64,000 nt of DNA from Cerasicoccus sp. TK19100. GTDB lineage: Bacteria > Verrucomicrobiota > Verrucomicrobiia > Opitutales > Cerasicoccaceae. Below are positions 43,470-50,182 of this stretch, in pieces. The position numbers and the translations under genes are program-made. The stretch is from the NCBI RefSeq assembly GCF_027257155.1, contig NZ_JAPWDU010000003.1, positions 744,001 through 808,000 on the forward strand. The letters are read 5' to 3'. The notes beneath the pieces are model-generated. The model was not told where the DNA came from. It searched no databases and worked only from the letters and a program-made list of their open reading frames with translations. Positions within the stretch are counted from its first letter, which is position 1, and each line of letters begins with the position of its first letter.

Positions 43470-45062
43470 ATGATCTTTAACCGCCAGCCATCCAGCCGAG
43501 AGGAGCTCTACCAGCGCATCCGCGAGAGCTCGAAAGACGCGGTTATCCGCGAGGAAATGATCCGCCTTGGCTACTGGAAGCCCGACGCTGCCCAGCCGCA
43601 GCTCGCCAACGACTGGATGGAGGAGCATGCCGCGCTGACCAAGGAACTGCAGGAGCTCTACCGGCGCACCGCGCGCATGCAAAACCGCGAGCAGTTGCTG
43701 GCCGATATCCGCAAAAAGCGGATGGCGGAATCCCGCGAAAAGCAGAAGCAAAACAAGCTGCGCCGCGAGGCCGAGCGCAAGGCCCGCGCTGAGCGTTGGG
43801 CACAAACCCAGGCCAAGGACATTATCTACCTGGGCGAGGGCGTCTCGGGCGGCCTCAACGAACGCCAGACGCGGCCCGAGTTACTCGCGCAAAACCAGTT
43901 GCCGGTTTACATGGATGCCGAGTCGCTGGCGGTCGCCATGGGCATCAGCGTCGGCCAGCTGCGGTTCTTGTCCTTTCACCGCAAGGTCGCGAAGACGAGT
44001 CACTACCGCCGGTTTCTGTTGCCGAAAAAGTCCGGCGGCACACGCAAGATTTCCGCGCCGATGCCCCGCCTGAAGCGCCTGCAATATTGGATCCTGCACA
44101 CGCTGCTTTACCAGCTCGACATCAGCGAGCAGGCGCATGGATTCGTGCCGGAGCGCTCGATTAAAAGCAACGCCCAGGCCCACGTCGGGCAGGACGTCGT
44201 CATCAACCTCGACTTCAAAGACTTCTTCCCGACGATCACCTATCCGCGGGTCAAAGGCCTGTTTGGCAAGCTCGGCTACTCCGAGCAGATCGCGACGATT
44301 TTCGCGCTGCTCTGCACCGAGCCGGAGATTCAGGAAGCGCAGATGGACGGCGAGTCGTGGTTCATCCAGCAGGGCGAGCGCAAGCTGCCGCAAGGCGCGC
44401 CCACGAGCCCCGCGATTACGAACATCATCTGCCGCCGCTTCGACCGACGCCTCCAGGGTGCCGCGCAAAAGCTCGGTTTTCAATTTACCCGCTACGCCGA
44501 CGACTTGACGCTGTCCGCCTCGGGCGAGGCCGTGAAGGACCTCGGCCGCATGCTCTGGCAGACGCGTAAGATCATCGAGGAAGAGGGCTTCGTGCTCCAC
44601 CCCGACAAGCTCCGCGTCATGCGCAAAGGCATGCGGCAGGAGGTGACGGGCATCGTGGTCAATGAAGGTCTCGGCGTCGAGCGGCACAAGCTGCGCGCGT
44701 TCAAGGCGCTCCTGTTTCAGATCGAAAAGGACGGCCCCGTAGGCAAGTCCTGGCAGGGCCAGAGCGACAACCTGCTCGAGCGCATCACGGGCTACGCGGA
44801 CTTCATCGCCATGGTCGATCCGGCCAAGGGCAAGGCGTTCCAGACCCGCGTGGCCGCGATTTGTCAGAAGGAGCAATACCAGCGCCGCCCCAAGCCGGAG
44901 CCCAAGCCTAAGATTCCCCCGGCCCGGCGGCTCTCCAATCAGCCCCCGCCTTTGCCAACGACGCCGGGCAAGGCGTCACCGCCACCTTTGCCATCCAAGA
45001 CCTCTGGCTCGCCAACTCCCAAGAAATCCTTCTGGGAAAAGCTGATGTTCTGGAAGAGCTGA
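43470..45062 (+). CDS. Retron-type reverse transcriptase
   Basis: 530 residues. RT core about 140-470: NLDFKDFFP (Asp248, Asp251), PQGAPTSP, catalytic YADD at 342-345, plus the retron hallmarks NAQAH (NAxxH, 234-238) and EVTG (VTG, 392-394). It copies the msd part of the adjacent RNA into a branched DNA. Extras: a charged coiled-coil-like N-terminus (about 50-115, rich in Arg/Glu/Lys) and a Pro/Lys tail (about 472-530) ending in FWEKLMFWKS. Starts 11 nt after the msr-msd. Confidence 0.95.
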   Translation: MIFNRQPSSREELYQRIRESSKDAVIREEMIRLGYWKPDAAQPQLANDWMEEHAALTKELQELYRRTARMQNREQLLADIRKKRMAESREKQKQNKLRREAERKARAERWAQTQAKDIIYLGEGVSGGLNERQTRPELLAQNQLPVYMDAESLAVAMGISVGQLRFLSFHRKVAKTSHYRRFLLPKKSGGTRKISAPMPRLKRLQYWILHTLLYQLDISEQAHGFVPERSIKSNAQAHVGQDVVINLDFKDFFPTITYPRVKGLFGKLGYSEQIATIFALLCTEPEIQEAQMDGESWFIQQGERKLPQGAPTSPAITNIICRRFDRRLQGAAQKLGFQFTRYADDLTLSASGEAVKDLGRMLWQTRKIIEEEGFVLHPDKLRVMRKGMRQEVTGIVVNEGLGVERHKLRAFKALLFQIEKDGPVGKSWQGQSDNLLERITGYADFIAMVDPAKGKAFQTRVAAICQKEQYQRRPKPEPKPKIPPARRLSNQPPPLPTTPGKASPPPLPSKTSGSPTPKKSFWEKLMFWKS

Positions 45063-45168
45063 CCGCGACCATGGTGGCTTTCGCCAGTAGGGACGGTCTT
45101 TTACGGTCCCCAAAGCACGCCAGCCGAAGCAACTGAGCCAAAAGAACGTTTCCTACACTGGTGTTTCC

Positions 45169-45307
45169 AAAAAGCCTACTGCTTCTTTTTCAAAAAGCCC
45201 TATGCTGTGTTTTGGAAAAGACGCATGCTGTGTTTAGGAAACAACACTACTGTTGTTGAGGCAACACAGCCTGCTGTGTCGTCCTAACAACAGTAGTGGC
45301 TTTTTGA
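45169..45307. repeat. Tandem array of ~23-nt mini-hairpin units behind the RT gene
   Basis: Six consecutive units at 45169, 45192, 45216, 45239, 45262 and 45285, each 23 nt (one 24). Units share an A-rich or CAAC-type left arm, a core ending CTACTG or TGCTG, and a right arm complementary to the left (e.g. aaacaac-actact-gttgttg). Units 2, 3 and 5 share TGCTGTG. Units 4 and 6 also pair with each other: 45245-45257 is the exact reverse complement of 45286-45298, enclosing the hairpin cacag-cctg-ctgtg. A preceding partial unit may start near 45146. Confidence 0.65.
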
Positions 45308-45655
45308 ATTTGACCATGCGGCTTTTCAAACAACCACTCGCTGCTCCTCCGGCCAATACCCCAGGTTCGCTGAGCAAGGCTACGAGGTCCCCCCTTCCTT
45401 CCTGCATGATGCGCGCGCTGCTTTGGGGCTTCGCAATCCACTGCTTGAAGCCCCCTCTGCACACCCGGTGATGAACACGAACTTAGGGTGAAGTAATTTC
45501 ATGTTTTCCCGGATGATTTGCGTACATAAAAATCACCCAATAGGAATACTAATTAACATAACCTCTTGACTCGCAGGCTCATCAAGTCAGCCTTAACTCA
45601 AAACAGACATGAGGTCGTACATGACAGATTTCATGTATGACTTACGTTTAGTGAA
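45308..45655. other. Gap after the tandem array
   Basis: Overlapping 70-76 codon frames on both strands (45234-45471) have no homology and are judged chance. An inverted repeat gtcgtacatga/tcatgtatgac (45614-45641) lies 15 bp before the next gene and could be an operator. The right half is AT-rich. Confidence 0.4.
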
Positions 45656-45931
45656 ATGAAACCAAAGAATTTAAATATTATCGGATTAATCTTCGGAATC
45701 ATTGGGGTTGTTATGATTTTTATCTGGGGTCCACCACAACCAAACTTAAGTCCAGAGGTATTTATTGAGGCAGATGGGTCTCCAGATCAAAACATAGAAA
45801 AAAGAAAGGAGTATGAACTCAAGTCCAGAGCAGGATTATTCTTTGTTCTCATTGGCTTCTTCTTTCAACTTGTTGCTACCTGGATATCTCCTTCATGCGG
45901 AGAAAAAACTAAGCCCGAAAAGATAGAATAA
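45656..45931 (+). CDS. Small two-helix membrane protein, hypothetical
   Basis: 91 residues: hydrophobic helix NIIGLIFGIIGVVMIFIWG, a polar loop with SPDQNIEKRKEYELK, a second helix LFFVLIGFFFQLVATWI and a short Cys-containing tail. AT-rich compared with neighbours. No recognised family. Lies between the retron and Hsp70 operons, on the same strand as both. Confidence 0.55.
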   Translation: MKPKNLNIIGLIFGIIGVVMIFIWGPPQPNLSPEVFIEADGSPDQNIEKRKEYELKSRAGLFFVLIGFFFQLVATWISPSCGEKTKPEKIE

Positions 45932-46132
45932 CAAAAGGGGCTGAGCTGTCTTTTGAAGCAGAATCGAATAATTATCATTTGCTAACAAGCCGCCAGGAAC
46001 GGGCAGAGCTATAACCAAGCTGGTAAGCAAATAAAGATTACCCCAAAAAGAAAGCCACTAAATCAGACGGCATAGGCAATGTCTTTCGGGCCCCTCGCTA
46101 CGACCATTGCCAGCCTCCACGTTCTCTCAATA

Positions 46133-46642
46133 ATGGAATTCTATGTTTACAGCTTAGATCTCGGAATCGGATACGGTTTGCATCCATTTGACATAGTCCA
46201 TTTAGATGGGTGCGACGGTTTTTACGAAGAAACTCTAAGCCCAGAGATGAGCGGCACCGAACTTCACATTTTTTGCCAAATGAAGTCGCTGAAAAAGTGC
46301 CACAGCACTTCCGCCTTGATGAGCAAAGCAGATCTAAAGATCGTAAAGGTTGAATTAGAAGAGTGCAGCAGTACACATGGTATCAGCATGGTGACCGAGA
46401 TTGTCTCATTGTCGGAGTATATCAAGATACCTGTTTTATTGAACGACTACCCTCAAGCGCCAATCATGGAATACATATTAAGAAGTCTTCAGGGCATCCC
46501 AGCCTTCAATAGGAAGGTAGAATTCTGCTGGCACGAATCCGTCGGTCTTTTCAATTCAGTGTTTGGATTTGAATTCGATAATCGATTTCGAGTTGTAGCT
46601 TTTAGAGGAAACGATAGTCCCTCGTACGTGTTGGATTTCTAG
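46133..46642 (+). CDS. Hypothetical protein
   Basis: 170 residues if started at MEFYVYSLDLGIGYGLHPFD; the frame is open from 46079. No signal peptide. Contains LSEYIKIPVLLNDYPQAP and a WHESVGLFNSVFGFEFDNRF stretch; no recognised domain. AT-rich like the preceding gene, so probably part of the same acquired segment. Confidence 0.5.
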   Translation: MEFYVYSLDLGIGYGLHPFDIVHLDGCDGFYEETLSPEMSGTELHIFCQMKSLKKCHSTSALMSKADLKIVKVELEECSSTHGISMVTEIVSLSEYIKIPVLLNDYPQAPIMEYILRSLQGIPAFNRKVEFCWHESVGLFNSVFGFEFDNRFRVVAFRGNDSPSYVLDF

Positions 46643-46781
46643 TTGAGAGTTGAGTTTGAGAACAAATCGTGTGATGCAATGTGTTATGCTTCGTTCTACG
46701 GCCATGGTAATCACTCACCGTTCTGCGGAATCAAAAGAAAGCAGAGTTGCCTGACCTTTCATTCCCCAAAAAAATCTTTCC

Positions 46782-47360
46782 GTGCCTGAACCTGACCCAG
46801 CGAAAATCTTAGCCTTTGCATCGCCAAAGGAACTCAGCCGGTGGTTGAAAAAGAATCATGCGACTGAGTGGGAGCTATGGGTGAAGATTTTCAAGAAGGG
46901 ATCGGGATTACCCAGCGTGAATTGGGATCAAGTCGTGATCGAGTCGCTGTGCTGGGGGTGGATTGATGGCATTAAGAAGTCGCTGGACGACCAGGCCTAC
47001 CTCCAACGCATTACCCCAAGGAGGCCTGGAAGCAATTGGTCCAAGCGCAACACGGAGCACGTGGAACGACTCATCGCCGAAGGGCGCATGGAAGAGTCAG
47101 GGCTGGCGCACGTTCGTGCCGCGAAGGAGGACGGCCGCTGGGAGCGTGCTTATGCGCCGGCCAGTGATATGGAGGTCCCAGCCGACTTCGTTGAAGCCCT
47201 GGAAAATCGACCCAAGGCCAAAGAGTTTTTCCAGACGCTAAACAAAGCCAACCGGTTTGCGATCGCCTACAGATTAACGACAGCCAAGAAACCTGAAACC
47301 AGGAAAAAGCGGTTTGAGCAATTCTTGGATATGCTTGAACGGGGGGAGAAGCTGCAATGA
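46782..47360 (+). CDS. YdeI/OmpD-associated family protein
   Basis: 192 residues from a GTG start. Family pattern: PKELSRWLKKNHATEWELWV, SLCWGWIDGIKKSLDDQAYL, TPRRPGSNWSKRNTEHVERL and the C-terminal helical region with TAKKPETRKKRFEQFLDML. The family is often called bacteriocin-protection or YdeI; its molecular role is not established. GC content is back to the local norm. Confidence 0.87.
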   Translation: MPEPDPAKILAFASPKELSRWLKKNHATEWELWVKIFKKGSGLPSVNWDQVVIESLCWGWIDGIKKSLDDQAYLQRITPRRPGSNWSKRNTEHVERLIAEGRMEESGLAHVRAAKEDGRWERAYAPASDMEVPADFVEALENRPKAKEFFQTLNKANRFAIAYRLTTAKKPETRKKRFEQFLDMLERGEKLQ

Positions 47361-47561
47361 AGGCCTTAGCATGAAAATCAGCGATGTAGGTAGCTGACAG
47401 CCTGCATTGGCCGCGTTAGGTCCACGCGTTCGTTAGAGGCTATGGCTATTTTCAAGCTGTCGGCGGATAGTGCATCAAAGTCACCCTGGCAGCCTTTCGG
47501 ATTCCCTGCTTGAGTTTCGGGAACAAATCGCCTTCATCGACAGACCACTTTTCCCATAACC

Positions 47562-48200
47562 ATGAAAGCGATTTTCATCATTGGCGGCCTGTTGGTCGCG
47601 ATTCTTAACGGTCTGACCTTTGTTCCGTCCCTCGCGGAGCAGGCCGTGGCCTTTAACGCATTGGCGATCATTGCTGGCGTCGGCCTGGCGCTGGCGGCGC
47701 TGGCCAAGTTCCCCGCGGCGACGCAACCGGCGGCGTCTGCCCCCGAGCCGGAACCCGCGCCCAAGCCGCTGGTCGAGTCCGCCCCGCCGCCCAAGGTGGA
47801 AAAGCCCGCCGAACCCGACCATGCCGAGCTGGTGCAGTTCCTCGCGCAGTTGCAGGAGAAGGGCCGCTTCATTGATTTCGTGATGGACGACGTCACCGCC
47901 TACACGGACGCCCAGGTCGGCGCCGCCGCGCGCGTGGTTCACCAAGGCTGCCAAAGCGTGGTTAAGGAAACGCTGGCCGTCGAGCCGGTCACGACCACCG
48001 CCGAAAACGCCAGCATCACACTGGAGTCCGGTTACGCCGTCGCGGATTACCGCCTCGTCGGCAAGGTCGCGGGCGAGCCGCCTTACACGGGCACTTTGCG
48101 CCACAAAGGTTGGCGCGCCACGTCGTTCAAGTTGCCCAAGGTCGTCGCCAAGGACGGCACCTTGCCGCCCATCGCCCCCGCGCAAGTGGAGCTGAAGTAA
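47562..48200 (+). CDS. DUF2760 protein
   Basis: 212 residues: two N-terminal hydrophobic helices (AIFIIGGLLVAILNGLTFV; NALAIIAGVGLALAALAKF), a Pro/Ala/Glu linker (about 55-85), then the DUF2760 domain LVQFLAQLQEKGRFIDFVMD, GAAARVVHQGCQSVVKE, VGKVAGEPPYTGTLRHKGWR. Function unknown; by family it accompanies Hsp70-like genes as here. First gene of a three-gene operon; 46 bp to the next start. Probably tethers the chaperones to the membrane (inference). Confidence 0.88.
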   Translation: MKAIFIIGGLLVAILNGLTFVPSLAEQAVAFNALAIIAGVGLALAALAKFPAATQPAASAPEPEPAPKPLVESAPPPKVEKPAEPDHAELVQFLAQLQEKGRFIDFVMDDVTAYTDAQVGAAARVVHQGCQSVVKETLAVEPVTTTAENASITLESGYAVADYRLVGKVAGEPPYTGTLRHKGWRATSFKLPKVVAKDGTLPPIAPAQVELK

Positions 48201-48246
48201 ACGCGCCACCCCAGTCCGAAGCTACCCCGCCAACGACTAATTTGCC

Positions 48247-50085
48247 ATGAGCACCACACATTGTTTGGGAATTGATTTGGGAACGAGTAACTCGGCGATG
48301 ACGCTGACCTCGATTGACGCGCGCGAGCTGCGCGTGCTGCCCGTCACGCAGGCTTTCGGGCCCAACAGCGTCGGCGAGCAATCCGGTTTGCCCTCCGCGC
48401 TCTACCTGCCGAACGACGGCGAGTTCGAGCCCGACGCCTTCAACGTGCCGGGGCTGGATGCCGAGCAGCCGGGCATCGTCGGCCGTTTTGCCCGCGAGCA
48501 TGGCGCGCAGGTCCCCGACCGTTTGGTGACGTCGGCCAAGAGCTGGCTTTGCCATAGCCAGATCGACCACCGTCAGCCGATCTTGCCGTGGGGATCGACT
48601 GTCGTGCCGACCGAGCAAAAGCTCTCTCCGATTACCGCCTCGCAGCGTTACCTCGAGGTACTCAAGGCAAGCTTTGCATCGCAAAGTGAATCGCTGGGCG
48701 CTTCGCTGGAGTCGACGCAAGTCGTGTTGACCGTGCCCGCCTCGTTTGACGAAGTCGCGCGCCAACTCACGCAGGAGGCCGCGCAAGCCGCGGGCCTCGG
48801 CGAAGTGATTTTAATGGAAGAGCCGCAGGCGGCGTTTTACGCGTGGCTCGAAAAGATGGGCGGCGATTGGCGCAACCACGTCACCCCGGGTGATCTCGTG
48901 TTGGTGTGCGATGTCGGCGGCGGCACGTCGGACTTCAGCCTGATCGCCGTGTCCGACGAAGGCGGCGACTTGCAACTGGAGCGCGTCAGCGTGGGTGAGC
49001 ACATCCTGCTCGGCGGCGACAACCTGGACCTCGCGCTGGCCTACGCGCTGCGTGCGCAGATCGAAGGAGAGGGCGCCTCGATTGACGACTGGCAATTCCT
49101 CGCGCTAATTCACGCCGCGCGCGTTGGCAAGGAACAGCTCTTTGAAGACTTATCGCTGGCCGAAGTGCAGGTGGCCGTGCCGTCGCGCGGTTCGTCGTTG
49201 TTTGCCGGGACCGTGAGCACGGCGCTGCGTCGCGAGCTGCTGGAGCAGATCGCGCTCGAAGGCTTTCTGCCGCTGACTGCGCCCACCGACATGCCCGCTG
49301 CGCAAACCGGTGGCGGCTTGAAGGAATTTGGCCTGTCCTACGCGTCAGACCCGGTCCTGAGTAAGCATCTCGCGCGCTTCCTCAAGCGGAGCCTCGACAG
49401 CGTGCGCTCCAGCGAAACGCTGTCTGCGCTGTTGCCGGACGAGGCCTTGCAAGGTGAGCTGATCGTGCCGTCGGCCGTGCTCTTTAACGGCGGTTTCTTT
49501 AACGCCGATCCGGCTCGCGCCCGCGTGCTGGAGCTGTTGCGCTCCTGGGCAGGCGCGCGCGAAGTCCGCGAGCTGGCGGGTAGCGACTACGCCTTGGCGG
49601 TGTCTTATGGTGCCTGTTATTACGGGCTGAATAAACTGTCCGGCCAAGGGGTTCGCATCAAGGCGGGTGCGTCGCACAGCTACTACCTCGGCCTGGAAAC
49701 GACGATGATGGCGATCCCGGGATTCAAGCCGCCGGTCAAGGGCGTGTGCGTGGTGCCGCAGGGTATGGAAGAGGGGACCGAAGCCGTGCTCGACGGGCAG
49801 GAGTTTGGCCTCGTGCTCGGGCAGGAGGTGAACTTCCGCTTCTTCAGCTCGACCGCCCGCGCCGGTGACGCCGTGGGCGCGGTCGTCGCGAACGCCGAGA
49901 AAGATTTGGAAGAAACTGCCTCGGTGCAAACGCAGTTGGAACCGGTCGACGGCATGTCGGTCGGCGAGGCTATCCCGGTCAAGCTCCACTCCCGTGTGAC
50001 CGAGCTTGGTGCGCTGGAACTGTGGATGCAGCACACGCGGAGCGAGGCCAAGTGGAAGCTGGAGTTCTCGGTGAGGACCGCGTGA
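48247..50085 (+). CDS. Divergent Hsp70-family protein 1
   Basis: 612 residues. Actin-type ATPase with phosphate-1 motif LGIDLGTSNSA at the N-terminus, AKSWLCH, LMEEPQAAFYAW, phosphate-2 motif CDVGGGTSDFSL and GGDNLDLALA. The adenosine motif is replaced by LFNGGFFNADPAR. The C-terminal part is a short beta-rich domain unlike the DnaK substrate domain. Part of the DUF2760-Hsp70-Hsp70 operon; the client is unknown. Contains an in-frame short palindrome (48671-48690). Confidence 0.9.
   Translation: MSTTHCLGIDLGTSNSAMTLTSIDARELRVLPVTQAFGPNSVGEQSGLPSALYLPNDGEFEPDAFNVPGLDAEQPGIVGRFAREHGAQVPDRLVTSAKSWLCHSQIDHRQPILPWGSTVVPTEQKLSPITASQRYLEVLKASFASQSESLGASLESTQVVLTVPASFDEVARQLTQEAAQAAGLGEVILMEEPQAAFYAWLEKMGGDWRNHVTPGDLVLVCDVGGGTSDFSLIAVSDEGGDLQLERVSVGEHILLGGDNLDLALAYALRAQIEGEGASIDDWQFLALIHAARVGKEQLFEDLSLAEVQVAVPSRGSSLFAGTVSTALRRELLEQIALEGFLPLTAPTDMPAAQTGGGLKEFGLSYASDPVLSKHLARFLKRSLDSVRSSETLSALLPDEALQGELIVPSAVLFNGGFFNADPARARVLELLRSWAGAREVRELAGSDYALAVSYGACYYGLNKLSGQGVRIKAGASHSYYLGLETTMMAIPGFKPPVKGVCVVPQGMEEGTEAVLDGQEFGLVLGQEVNFRFFSSTARAGDAVGAVVANAEKDLEETASVQTQLEPVDGMSVGEAIPVKLHSRVTELGALELWMQHTRSEAKWKLEFSVRTA
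48671..48690. repeat. Short palindrome inside hsp70-like gene 1
   Basis: gctttgc-atc-gcaaagt, reading ASFASQS in frame. Same family as the intergenic copies. Confidence 0.45.
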
Positions 50086-50094
50086 ATTTTTTCT

Positions 50095-50158
50095 CCCGCA
50101 GAGGCGCTGAGTCGCAGAGATATGGTAAATACACTCCGCGCTTCTGCGCCTCTGCGGG
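50095..50158. repeat. 13-bp inverted repeat between the two hsp70-like genes
   Basis: cccgcagaggcgc (50095-50107) and its exact complement gcgcctctgcggg (50146-50158). The CTCTGCG-rich wording also occurs near 26909-26930 (tttgcgtctctgcgtctt), so it belongs to a dispersed repeat. It could also attenuate readthrough within the operon. Confidence 0.6.
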
Positions 50159-50182
50159 ATTTTCTTGTGATACATTATTTTA

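Noticed and set aside
45169-45307. CRISPR array
   Set aside because: Units are directly adjacent without spacers, degenerate, and individually self-complementary; no cas genes.
45234-45471. 70-76 codon frames on both strands in the tandem array region
   Set aside because: They run through hairpin repeats on both strands and have no homology.
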